64,000 nt of DNA from an uncultured Oscillospiraceae bacterium (GTDB taxonomy: Bacteria > Bacillota > Clostridia > Oscillospirales > Oscillospiraceae). The notes below the pieces were generated by a model, which worked only from the letters and a program-made list of their open reading frames with translations, had not been told where the DNA came from and ran no database searches. The DNA is taken from assembly GCA_905233385.1 (NCBI GenBank), contig CAJOEH010000015.1, positions 1 to 64,000 of the forward strand, read 5' to 3'. The position numbers and the translations under genes are program-made. This document shows positions 53,075 through 62,800 of this stretch, in pieces (position 1 is the stretch's first letter; each line of letters starts with the position of its first letter).

Positions 53075-53112
53075 AACTAATGGGGCAACCCGAAAGGGCT
53101 ACCCCATTAGTT
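53075..53112 (-). terminator. Terminator of tRNA-Pro
   Basis: An 11-base outer stem with an inner CCC-GAAA-GGG hairpin lies immediately downstream of the tRNA on the minus strand. Confidence 0.8.
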
Positions 53113-53188
53113 GGTCCGAGTGACTGGATTCGAACCAGCGGCCTCTTGAACCCCATTCAAGCGCGATACCAAACTTCGCTACACCCGG
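53112..53188 (-). tRNA. tRNA-Pro (anticodon GGG), CCA encoded
   Basis: The minus strand folds as a full cloverleaf: acceptor CCGGGTG/CACTCGG (one G-U pair), D-stem GCGA/TCGC, anticodon stem CTTGA/TCAAG with loop ATGGGGT (anticodon GGG), T-stem GCTGG/CCAGT around TTCGAAT, discriminator A and encoded CCA. Confidence 0.94.
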
Positions 53189-53290
53189 ATATGCTTTTTG
53201 CGGATGTATAATAACATATCCGAAAGGGTTTTGCAAGCACTATTTTCACTTTTTTCGCATTTCTTTCGCCGCGGAAACAACGGCGAGGGA

Positions 53291-53334
53291 AACGCCCCGC
53301 AGGGCGGTCGTCCTGCGGGGCGTTCTGTCTGTTT
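53291..53334 (-). terminator. Terminator after the cystatin-like gene
   Basis: 13-base perfect stem (53291-53303 with 53322-53334), 20 bases past the minus-strand stop. Confidence 0.8.
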
Positions 53335-53353
53335 TCGGTTGAAACGGCGTCGA

Positions 53354-54106
53354 TCAGCCGATGTTGAACGGGGCAATCGAGGTGATCTCCGCGGTGCCGT
53401 TGAGGGCGGCGTAGACGATCATAACGGCGAGCCTGCTGCCTTCCTGTTCCGGCGTGACGTTCCTGGCGCAGCAGAGGAAAGCAAGGTTCCTGCCGGCGAC
53501 GACCTGCGAGCCCATCAGCGCGAGCGGCGTATATTCCACGCCGGTCATGCCTTCCGTCGCGGCGTCGAACGCCTCCTGATCGTCCGCGTCCAGCTTGGCC
53601 GGATAGTCGGCGACGGGCGTCCATCCGCCGACGAGCGTCGGGTCGAAGTCCAGCTCCGCCTCTTCGGTGTAGTCAGCAATGTCCACGTTCACAACGTCGA
53701 GGATCGACGCGTTTCCGTTCAGATCGAGATACACCGTGACCAGCGTGAGTTCCGTGACGGGATCGGCGATGACGAGCTCCGTTTTGCAGAGATAGGCGTA
53801 ATTCGTGCCTGCGACGACCTGACTGCCGAGGTAGGCGATTGGCGTATAGGTCGCGCTGTCAAGCTCTTCCATTGCCAGATCAAAAGCCGCGCGCGCCTCT
53901 TCCGGCATGTCCGCCTCGGGAGCCTTGGCGTTGATCTCCCAGCCGCCGACGATCAGGTCGATCTCCGGCATTTCAGAGGGCAGCTCCGGGATCTCGGGCG
54001 GGTTTGTGATCTCGATCTCGACTCCCTTGTTGCCGCAGGCGGTCAGGACGAAGACCGCGCCGACGCAAAGGGCGATCACCAGGAGCAGGGAAGTGATTCT
54101 TTTCAT
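53354..54106 (-). CDS. Tandem cystatin-like lipoprotein (putative cysteine protease inhibitor)
   Basis: Start at 54106 (MKRITSLLLV), seven bases after GGAGGT on the coding strand; in-frame ATGs upstream lack that spacing. The 250-residue protein has lipobox LTAC (Cys24), a Pro/Glu linker and two ~100-residue repeats. Each repeat has LIVGGW or LVGGW, an Ala/Phe-rich helix (ARAAFDLAMEEL; DQEAFDAATEGM), and QVVAG (residues 96-100 and 201-205) followed by (T/R)N(Y/L)A(Y/F)LC. The N-terminal LVGG and the Q-x-V-x-G loop are the two best-known inhibitory elements of cystatins and are in the right order and spacing. The C-terminal Pro-Trp loop is not evident. Predicted surface inhibitor of papain-like proteases. 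Confidence 0.8.
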   Translation of the reverse strand: MKRITSLLLVIALCVGAVFVLTACGNKGVEIEITNPPEIPELPSEMPEIDLIVGGWEINAKAPEADMPEEARAAFDLAMEELDSATYTPIAYLGSQVVAGTNYAYLCKTELVIADPVTELTLVTVYLDLNGNASILDVVNVDIADYTEEAELDFDPTLVGGWTPVADYPAKLDADDQEAFDAATEGMTGVEYTPLALMGSQVVAGRNLAFLCCARNVTPEQEGSRLAVMIVYAALNGTAEITSIAPFNIG

Positions 54107-54280
54107 TTCATTTACCTCCATGATTCCGTGTTTTTGCATGATATACAATACTTATAGCACCGTTTCGGCAAAAAAGCAATTCTTTATGCGCTGATTTTGT
54201 ATAAAAATTGCAAATTCGGCGGGAATAGCCGCCGGAATTGGTGCAAATATACAATTCTTGAAAAATGGAAAGAAAAGGGC

Positions 54281-54309
54281 TTTACTTTAGTTCGCTAATT
54301 TGGTAATAT
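54281..54309 (+). promoter_or_regulatory. Promoter of the amino-acid ABC operon
   Basis: TTTACT at 54281 and TAATAT at 54304 with a 17-base spacer, 32 bases before the start codon. Confidence 0.55.
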
Positions 54310-54324
54310 GATAATGAACTAAAG
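54285..54324. promoter_or_regulatory. Inverted repeat flanking the ABC promoter
   Basis: CTTTAGTTC at 54285-54293 and GAACTAAAG at 54316-54324 are perfect inverted copies 22 bases apart, bracketing the -10 box. This looks like two half-sites of a repressor; no regulator gene is adjacent. Confidence 0.5.
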
Positions 54325-54340
54325 AAAAGGAGAGAACACC

Positions 54341-55132
54341 ATGAAAACAATGATGAAACTGATCGCGTGGATCCTTGTCCTCTGCATGACGGCCTGCCTG
54401 TTCGCCGCCTGCGGCAAAGCGGAAGCGGAAACCGACGCCGCCTACGTACAGGAGAAAGGCACGCTCGTCGTCGGCATCACCGATTTCGCCCCGATGGACT
54501 ATCTCGAGAACGGCGAATGGGTCGGCTTTGACGCGGATATGGCGAAGGCGTTCGCCGCGTACCTCGGCGTGGAAGCGGAATTCGTCGAGATCGTCTGGGA
54601 GACCAAGACGATGGAGCTCGACGACAAGAACATCGACTGCGTCTGGAACGGCATGACGCTGACCGACGCCGTCAAGACCGCCATGGAGACCTCGAACGCC
54701 TACTGCAACAACGCGCAGGTCGTCGTTGTAAAGAGCGGCATTGCCGCGCAGTATCAGGATATCGACAGCATCCGCGGCCTGAACTTCGTCGTGGAAGCCG
54801 GCAGCGCGGGCGCGGAACAGCTCGACGCCCTCGGTATTCCTTATATTGAAGCCGATTCCCAGGCGGACGCCCTGATGGAGGTCGCGGCCGGCACGTCCGA
54901 GGCCTGCGTCATCGACCTGCTGATGGCGGGCGCGATGATCGGCGAGGGGACGAGCTACACGGACCTGACCTATACCGTTGCGCTCAACGACGAGGAATAC
55001 GGCGTCGGCTTCCGCAAGGGCTCCGATCTCGCGGCGAAGCTGAACGAATTCTTTGCCGCCGCCTACAAGGACGGCACGATGCTCGCGATCGCCGAGACCT
55101 ATGGCGTTCAGGAGTCCCTGATCGCCCGGTAA
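54341..55132 (+). CDS. Polar amino-acid ABC transporter substrate-binding lipoprotein
   Basis: The 263-residue protein has a lipoprotein signal (FAAC, Cys24) and an SBP family 3 fold: GTLVVGITDFAPMDYLENG, WVGFDADMAKAFAAYLGV, CVWNGMTLTDAVKTAMETS and DEEYGVGFRKGSDLAAKLN. The Asp in GFDADMA and the acidic pocket residues match binders of polar amino acids; the exact ligand cannot be read. Permease and ATPase genes follow directly, giving a complete importer. Confidence 0.93.
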   Translation: MKTMMKLIAWILVLCMTACLFAACGKAEAETDAAYVQEKGTLVVGITDFAPMDYLENGEWVGFDADMAKAFAAYLGVEAEFVEIVWETKTMELDDKNIDCVWNGMTLTDAVKTAMETSNAYCNNAQVVVVKSGIAAQYQDIDSIRGLNFVVEAGSAGAEQLDALGIPYIEADSQADALMEVAAGTSEACVIDLLMAGAMIGEGTSYTDLTYTVALNDEEYGVGFRKGSDLAAKLNEFFAAAYKDGTMLAIAETYGVQESLIAR

Positions 55133-55136
55133 ATCG

Positions 55137-55796
55137 ATGTTTGAAGACGTATTCAGCGCGCTCTACAAAGGCTTTTGCGTATCCATCGAGATATTCGGAC
55201 TGACCTTGCTGGGCGCGATACCGCTCGGGCTTGTGATCTCGTTCGGCTCCATGAGCAGATTCCGACCGCTTGCCCTTCTGACGCGCGGTTTCGTGTGGAT
55301 CGTGCGCGGCTCGCCGCTGATGCTGCAGCTTCTCGTGATCTTCTACGGCCCCGGCCTGCTGTTCGGGTGGAATCTCTGGGGCGGCAGCGATTCCGGCCGC
55401 ATGATCGCCGCACTGACGGCGTTCATCCTGAACTACGCCTGTTACTTCTCCGAAATCTACCGCGGCGGCATCGAGGGCATCCCGCAGGGACAGCGCGAGG
55501 CGGGACAGGTGCTCGGCATGACGCGCGCGCAGATCTTCTTCCGCGTGACGCTTTTGCAGCTCGTCAAGCGCATCCTGCCGCCGATCTCCAACGAGGTCAT
55601 CACCCTCGTTAAGGACACCTCCCTTGCCCGCGTCATCCTCGTCTACGAGCTGATGTGGGAAGGACAGCGGTTCATCAAGTCCCAGGGCATCATCTGGCCG
55701 CTGTTCTTTACCGGCGTGTTCTATCTGGTCTTCACGGGCCTGCTGACGATCCTGTTCCGGCGTCTGGAGAAGCGGCTGGACTATTTCACGGTGTAA
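55137..55796 (+). CDS. Polar amino-acid ABC transporter permease
   Basis: The 219-residue protein is a HisM/GlnP-type permease with about five TM segments, FVWIVRGSPLMLQLLVIFYG near TM2, and the EAA motif (EIYRGGIEGIPQGQREAGQV, then LGMTRAQIFFRV) that docks to the ATPase. It starts four bases after the binding-protein stop and ends two bases before the ATPase start. One permease gene is present, so it likely works as a homodimer. Confidence 0.95.
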   Translation: MFEDVFSALYKGFCVSIEIFGLTLLGAIPLGLVISFGSMSRFRPLALLTRGFVWIVRGSPLMLQLLVIFYGPGLLFGWNLWGGSDSGRMIAALTAFILNYACYFSEIYRGGIEGIPQGQREAGQVLGMTRAQIFFRVTLLQLVKRILPPISNEVITLVKDTSLARVILVYELMWEGQRFIKSQGIIWPLFFTGVFYLVFTGLLTILFRRLEKRLDYFTV

Positions 55797-55798
55797 CT

Positions 55799-56572
55799 AT
55801 GGCATTACTGGAAGTGAAAAATCTGAATAAGGCCTTCGGAAAGACGGCGGTGCTCCGCGACGTCTCTCTGTCTCTGGAGAAGGGAAGATGCCTTGCGGTC
55901 ATCGGCTCGTCCGGCAGCGGCAAGACGACCCTGCTGCGCTGTCTGAACTTTCTGGAAACGCCCGACGAGGGCGCGATCTTCCTGGACGGCGCGCTGCTGT
56001 ATGACGCCGCGAAGCAGCGGGAGTATTCCGAGAACGACGTCCGCAAAATGCGGATGAATTTCGGACTGGTGTTCCAGAATTTCAACCTGTTCCGGCAGTA
56101 TACCGCCCTGCAGAACGTCACGCTCGCGCCGCTGCTCGCCGCGAAGGCGGACAACGCCTCGCGTGAAGAACTCGACGTGATCCGCGAGAAGGGGATCGCG
56201 CTGCTGCGGCGGGTCGGACTGGAGAACAAGATGGAGAACTATCCGCACCAGCTTTCCGGCGGACAGCAGCAGCGCGTGGCGATCGCGCGGGCGCTCGCCC
56301 TCGATCCGGGGATCCTCTGCTTCGACGAGCCGACCAGTGCGCTCGACCCGGAGCTGACCGGCGAGGTGCTGAAGGTCATCCGTTCTCTGCGCGAACAGGA
56401 CACCACGATGATCATCGTCACGCATGAGATCCGCTTTGCCCGCGACGTCGCGGACTACGTGATCTTCATGGACGACGGCGCGATCGTGGAGGAAGGCCCG
56501 CCGGAGCAGGTGATTGACGCGCCGGAAAACCCGCGCACGGTGCGCTTTTTGGAACACTACACAGATGTGTGA
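55799..56572 (+). CDS. Polar amino-acid ABC transporter ATPase (GlnQ/HisP type)
   Basis: Start at ATG 55799, two bases after the permease stop; a longer frame lies inside the permease gene. The 257-residue protein has Walker [13 protein letters not shown]-loop [14 protein letters not shown], signature [16 protein letters not shown], Walker [16 protein letters not shown] and the His in [15 protein letters not shown], with the compact size of amino-acid importer ATPases. The operon ends with the hairpin at 56610. Confidence 0.96.
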   Translation: MALLEVKNLNKAFGKTAVLRDVSLSLEKGRCLAVIGSSGSGKTTLLRCLNFLETPDEGAIFLDGALLYDAAKQREYSENDVRKMRMNFGLVFQNFNLFRQYTALQNVTLAPLLAAKADNASREELDVIREKGIALLRRVGLENKMENYPHQLSGGQQQRVAIARALALDPGILCFDEPTSALDPELTGEVLKVIRSLREQDTTMIIVTHEIRFARDVADYVIFMDDGAIVEEGPPEQVIDAPENPRTVRFLEHYTDV

Positions 56573-56609
56573 TATGGATAGAGGGAGAGAAAAGCTAAGG
56601 ATAGGGAAC

Positions 56610-56638
56610 GCCCTGTCGTGCAGGTTGCACGGCAGGGC
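56610..56638 (+). terminator. Intrinsic terminator after the amino-acid ABC operon
   Basis: 13-base stem (one G-U pair) with a 3-base loop, followed by ATTTTC. Confidence 0.85.
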
Positions 56639-56678
56639 ATTTTCTTCGGCCTTGTTTTGGATTTTTTTGGATTATCTA

Positions 56679-56707
56679 TTGAAAATGAAAAATCCATACT
56701 TTATAAT
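56679..56707 (+). promoter_or_regulatory. Promoter of the GLUG-repeat giant gene
   Basis: TTGAAA at 56679 and TATAAT at 56702, 17-base spacer, in an AT-rich island. The ~95-base leader contains a CCGGTC-GGAA-GACCGG hairpin at 56760-56775. Confidence 0.8.
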
Positions 56708-56806
56708 AATTATGGATATCTATACGCATTTTCAACTCCGGGGGAACGTGACCCGGAGGCCGGTCGGAAGACCGGGAAATTCACAAAGCATTTTGGAGGT
56801 GCAGAC

Positions 56807-59800
56807 ATGAAAGCAAAACGCTTGTTAGCCCTTTTGCTGGCGCTCGTCATGGCGCTGACATTGCTGCCGACGGCAGTATGGGCGACCGAAGAAACGGAGG
56901 AGACGACCGTCCCCGCGATCACGGTGACGAGAGAGCGGAACGAGGAAGCGGAGGAGCCGGAAGAAACCGAGATCCCGCTGCCTTTGCAGGTGGATGAGGA
57001 TCTCTTCTCCCTGCCCGACCTCGACGCGGAACCGCCCGTCTTTATCATCGACGATGGAGCCGACGCCGATATCCCGGGACTGTCGGAGGACGAGACCGTC
57101 TTCGGCGAATTCGACGTCGTGATCGACGCGCAGCCGGTCGAGGAGCCGACGCGCGCCATGCCGCGGCGCGGCATCCGCGGACTGCGGGCGATCGAAGGCT
57201 TCAGCGGCAGCGGCACCGAGACCGACCCGTGGCAGATCGCTTCGGCGGAGGATCTGGCGCGTCTGGCGGAGATCGTCAACAGCGGCAACTCCTGCGCCGG
57301 TCAGTATTTCAAGCTGACGCAGAGCATCGGCATGTCCGCGCTCTGCAGCGAGGACGCGAGCTGGACGCCGATCGGCCACGCCTGGGACATCACGTTCAAC
57401 GGCGTGTTTGATGGCGACAACAAGCTGATTTCCGGTCTGTACGTCGGCGGCGAAGAGAGCTACGTCGGCCTGTTCGGCCACGTCACCGGCACGGTAAAGA
57501 ACCTCAACGTCAGCGGCACGGTCACCGGCAGAAACTACGTCGGCGGCATCGCGGGCTGCAACTACGGCTCGATCGAGAGCTGTACCTTCTCGGGCACGGT
57601 CTCGGGCGGCGACTATGTCGGCGGCATCGCGGGCTGCTCCGGCAAGGACGCCTCCGTCGCATACTGCGACGTTAACGCCACGATCAACGCCGACGGCACC
57701 GGCATCGGCGGCGTGGTCGGCTGGGCGAACAATATCGCAGGCGCGGGCAGCCACAACGAAGCGCTGAACGACCCGGGCGCCGACGCCTTAGGCGGCGGCA
57801 TCGTATCGGACTGCACCTATCACGGCACACTGACCGGTCGCAGCCCCTACGGCCTCGGCGTCGCGACCAGCGAGAACGGCACCATCACCATCACGGTGAC
57901 CGCCAACGCTTTCGGCGGCATCGTCGGCTGGAACAACGGCTGCACCGTCGATCACTGCACCAACTACGGCAGCGTGAACGGCGACGACTTCGCCGGCGGC
58001 ATCGTCGGCGACAGCTGCAACGGCGGCGTGGTGAACGCCTGCGAGAACTACGGCACGGTGACCGGCGCCTCTATGCTCAACGGCGGTATCGCCGGACGCA
58101 TCGCTGAGGGCAGCATCGATGGCTGCCTCAACTTCGGCGCGGTCTCCGGCGGCGACTTCACCGCGGGCGTCGTCGGCGCGATCGACAAATACAGCAGCAT
58201 TTCCGGCTGTTTCAGCATGGAGGAATCCACCGTCACGTCCGTGAACGGAAAGTACGTCGGCGGCGTGGTGGGCATCGCGAACTGCTACGTCTATAGCTGC
58301 GGCAACTACGGCAGCGTCACCGGCGCCTACGGCGTCGGCGGCGTCGTGGGCTGGACGACGCGGGATATCTACACCTGCGGCAACGAAGGCTCCATCTACT
58401 GCACGAGCAGCGAAGGCCGCGTCGGCGGCGTGGTCGGCTGCAGCTACGGCCTCGTCGAAAACTGCATCAACGCCGGCAGCGTCGACGGCGTCACGAACGT
58501 AGAAGGGGACGTCAAAGCGCCCGTTGTGGGCGGCGTCGGCGGCCACCTCTACGGGCCGATGAAGAACTGCACGAATACCGGCAGCGTTTCGGGCGGCATC
58601 AGCGTCGGCGGCGTCGTCGGCGGCGCACAAAGCACCGGTCTGGTCAGCGGCTGCACCAACAGGGGTGCGGTCAGCGGCATATCGCAGACGGGCGGCATCA
58701 TCGGTATAGCGTACTGCCTCGTCACCGACTGCGCCAACCTCGAAAACGGCACGGTAAACGGCAGCGGCGAGAGAATCGGCGGCGTCATCGGCTGCCTTGA
58801 CGACGTGGGCAGAGCGGAACACATCCGCAACGAAGGCACCGTCAACGGCAACAAATACGTCGGCGGCCTGATCGGTATGGCGTTGTGCGAGGTCAGCGGA
58901 CTGACCAACGACGGCAGCGTCAACGGCGGCGAATATACCGGCGGCATCGCCGGCTTCTGCAACGTCGTCAGCAACTGCGTCAATCACGGTGCGGTGAAGA
59001 GTACGACAAACGATAAGGTCGGCGGCATCGTCGGCGCCTGCAACAGCAGCATTGCTTCCTGCACGAATACCGGAGCCATCGAAGGCAAGGGAAACACCGG
59101 CGGCATCGTCGGCGCGCTGAAAGGCACCATCACGGGCTGCGCCAACAGCGGCAGCGTCACCGGCACGGATGAATACACCGGCGGCGTCCTCGGCTACGCC
59201 GGCGCAGGAACGGAGGTTTCCGGCTGCAGCAACGCCGCAGCGGTCTCCGGTACGCAGTACGTGGGCGGCGTCGTCGGTTACACGTACGGCGAAGGCGGCG
59301 GCATCAGCAACTGCCGGAACACGGCAGCGGTCACCGGCAGCGCGAAAAACGTGGGCGGCGTCGTCGGCTCCACCAACGCTCCCGTGTCGAACTGTGAAAA
59401 CAGCGCCGCGGTTTCCGGCACGGAGTTCGTCGGCGGCGTCGCCGGTCTGGCGTCGGACACCGCGCCGATCGACCATTGCACCAACACGAGCAGCGCCGTC
59501 GTGACCGGCACGGACGATGAGGTCGGCGGCATCGTGGGCGTCGGCACCGGCGCGGTGGATACCTGCGTCAACGAGGGCGCGATTATAGGCAAGAATTACG
59601 TCGGCGGCATCGCCGGCTTAATAGCCAGCGACAACGGCGTCGTCCGCAGCTGCTCGAACAAGGGAACTGTTTCAGGCACGGACTGCGTCGGCGGTCTGGT
59701 CGGCAGGGTCGGTCAGACTGCGGACGGAACGGACCCGAGCGGCCTGGTGGAAGCCAGTAAGAACACCGGCTCCGTGAGCGGCGCCGCTTCGGTCGGCGGC

Positions 59801-62800
59801 GCGGTCGGCGTCCTGCACGGCACGGTGCGCGACTGCGAGAACAACGGCGCGGTCACCGGCGGCGAACCCGGCATCGGCGGCATCGTGGGCTACTGCAAGC
59901 AGGGCGGCGTCGTGAGCGGCTGTAAGAACCTGAAAGCGATCACCGCCGGCTGGCAGCAGACGGGCGGCGTGGTCGGCGTCAGTGAAGGCACGATTTCCGA
60001 TTGCGTCAACGAAGGCGCAGTCGAAGCCGGAAATAACCCCTACGTCGGCGGCATCGTGGGCAACAACGAAGACAGCGGCACGGTCACCGGCTGCACCAAC
60101 AAGGCGAAGATCTCCGGCGCCAGCAACATCAGCGGCGGCGTCGCCGGCGCAAGTGACGGCACGATCAACGGCTGCTCCAACACGGGGGAGATCTCGAACA
60201 CCGGAGGCAAGATCGGCGGCATCGTCGGCAATAACAACGGAACCGTTTCCAACTGCGCCAACTCCGGACAGGTCAAGGGCAAGACCAGCGGCAATGCGTA
60301 CGTGGGCGGCATTGTGGGCTACAGCTCCGGCAACATTTCGGGCTGCACCAACGGCGCGTCGGTCAACGCGGGCATAGGCGTCGGCGGTATCGCAGGCTTC
60401 TTTTACGGCGGCGGCAGCATCGAAGACTGCTCCAACACCGGCTCGGTCGTCGGCCCCGCCGGCTCTGCAGGCGGCATCGTCGGCGGTCTGCAAAACAACT
60501 GCAGCGTTTCGAACTGCGCCAACACCGCCGCCGTGTACGCCTCGGGCCAGGACGACGTGGGCGGCATCATCGGTGTTGCCTACAACAACAATACCGTCAC
60601 CAACTGCACCAACACCGGCAACGTCACCGGCTACAACTGCGTCGGCGGCATTCTCGGCGAGAACGGCAGCAGCGGCACTTATTCAAAGCTCACCAACTCC
60701 GGCACGATCTCCGGCAACTACGAGACCGGCGGCATCGCGGGCGACGCCACAGCCGCGTTCTACGACTGTCTGAACACCGGCAGCGTCACGGGCAGCGGCA
60801 ACACCACCAGTCACGGTACGGGCGGCGTCATCGGCCGTCTCTCCGGCAGCGGCGCCAAAGCCGAACGGTGCAAGAACGAGGGCACGATCTCAGGTACCTA
60901 CTTCGTGGGCGGCATCGTCGGCTTAGACAACGACGCTTCGCTCTACAGTTCCCTGAACACCGGCGCGGTCAACAGCCGCAACACCTCGGCAGGCATTGCC
61001 CGGGTCGGCGGCGTCGTGGGTTATATCCAGAACGCCACCGTTTCCAAATGCGTCAACTACGCCTCTGTCGGCTCCGGCACCAACATCAACCACGTCGGCG
61101 GCATTGCGGGCAGCGCCGCAAAGACACTCTTCGATTTTTGCCGGAACTATGCGACGATCACCGGCAGGCAGGAGATCGGCGGCATCGTCGGCTACACCAC
61201 CCATATCGACAACAGCGGGACCACGATCCAGCGCTGCATCAATACCGGTCACGTCACCGCCTCCGGCGGCTCTATCGCAGACGTGGGCGGCATCGTCGGC
61301 AAGGCGGACTACTATACGACGGTCAACGAATGCGCGAACAACAATCCCAACGCCAAGGTCCAGTCGGATACCGGCAAGTACGGCGGCGGCATCGCCGGTC
61401 TGATCAATGAAGGCACGATCAGCAACTCCTATAACACGGGATACGTTTTCGCGCATGGCGCGCGCGGCGGCATCGTCGGCGAGATGAAGTATCACTGCAC
61501 GATGGCGACGTGTTTCAACTACGCAGGCGGCGACCAGATCCCGGTCAGTGGGGTGGCCTACGATCGCGGCGCGCTGGCGGGCCAGTACGATCCTAACGCC
61601 ACGACGTGGACAAATAACTACTATTCTTACTATCTAGGTCTGCCGCCCACGGGCAAACAGGGCGCAGCAACCGCTGACTCAAGCGGAGAATATATGTACC
61701 TCGGCGCATGGGGCAGAGGCGCTTTCAACGAGCAGGGAAGCTTCAGCGGCTTCAACTTCTCTACCGTCTATATGATGCAGTCCGACCGTCCGAGGCTCCG
61801 GATGGAGGGCGGCGTCGCCACGTACTCCGACACCGGCCCGACGTCGCTCGCGGATCCGGTGCCGGAAACGATCCGCATCTATACCGTGGAGGATCTGGCG
61901 AACCTCCGCGACAACGTCAATTCCGGCACCGATTACAGCAAGACGACGATCTTCCTCGAGGCGGACCTGGATATGAGCGGCATCAACTGGACGCCCATCG
62001 GAACGGATTCGCATTACTTCAACGGCTTCTTCGAAGGGCAGGGACACACCGTCTACAATCTGACGGTCAACACCGGCGGCCCGTTAGCCGGCCTGTTCGG
62101 CGCCGTCTCCGGCACGGTCCAGGATCTGGACGTGCGCGGCTCCGTTATGGCGACGTCCAACGGTACGGCATACGCGGGCGGCATCGCCGGCGCGGTCACC
62201 GGCGGCACGATCCGGTTCTGCTCCGCCTACGTCGACGTGTATTGCACCGGCGGCAGCGATATGACCCTTGCAGGCGGCGTCGCGGGATTTATGAACACCG
62301 GCACGATCAGCAATTGCTTCCACGTCGGCGACGTAGAAGGTGCGGCAGCGAGTTCCGGTCTCCTCGGCATTATCTATGCGGGCACGTTGGAGAACTGCTT
62401 CCATTATCTCGGGCGGATCTCCGCCTCCACCGCTGCCAACGGCATCTCCTACTACAATCTTAGCGGCACGGTGAAGAACTGCTACGTGCTGTCCGGCACG
62501 TCGGGAGCCCTCTTCTCGAGCGGCACCGGCACGAACTGCGCGTTCAAGTCCGCTGCAGAATTCAAGGATACCACGCTGGGACTCGGCAATTATTGGCTCT
62601 GCGGCGGCGAGCATCCGGAACTCGTCATCTTCTCCTGGATGGCGACGCTGCGGCCCAACGGCGGCACGGGTACGGATCCCGTCACCTACGGTGTTCCGTT
62701 CTTCCGCGGAACGCTGCCGCCCTGCCCCTTCTACCGCGACGGCGGCTGGACCTTCATCGGCTGGAATACCAAGGCGGACGGCACCGGTACGTGGTATGAC

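Larger units (their letters stand above)
52709..53353. other. Intergenic tRNA-Pro region with tRNA-derived fragments
   Basis: No protein gene is supported here. Read on the minus strand, it holds one complete tRNA-Pro (53188-53112) followed by a terminator, then a 3' tRNA fragment followed by a terminator (52984-52930), then a second, more diverged T-arm/acceptor fragment followed by a terminator (about 52812-52741). An inverted 13-base copy of the T-arm sequence lies at 53049-53061. The far right holds the terminator of the cystatin-like gene. Confidence 0.7.

Noticed and set aside
56713-56806. Possible c-di-GMP (GEMM-I) riboswitch in the leader of the GLUG-repeat gene
   Set aside because: A GNRA-capped hairpin and a CAAAGC stretch are present, but the conserved core and the second stem of the aptamer are missing.
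57788-59476. 562-codon minus-strand frame opposite the GLUG repeats
   Set aside because: Its Asp-Ala-Ala repeats are the antisense of the VGGIVG repeats; no start signal.
57200-61600. CRISPR-like or direct-repeat array
   Set aside because: The regular repetition is in-frame coding sequence for GLUG motifs with variable spacing; no spacer-repeat structure or cas genes are present in the window.
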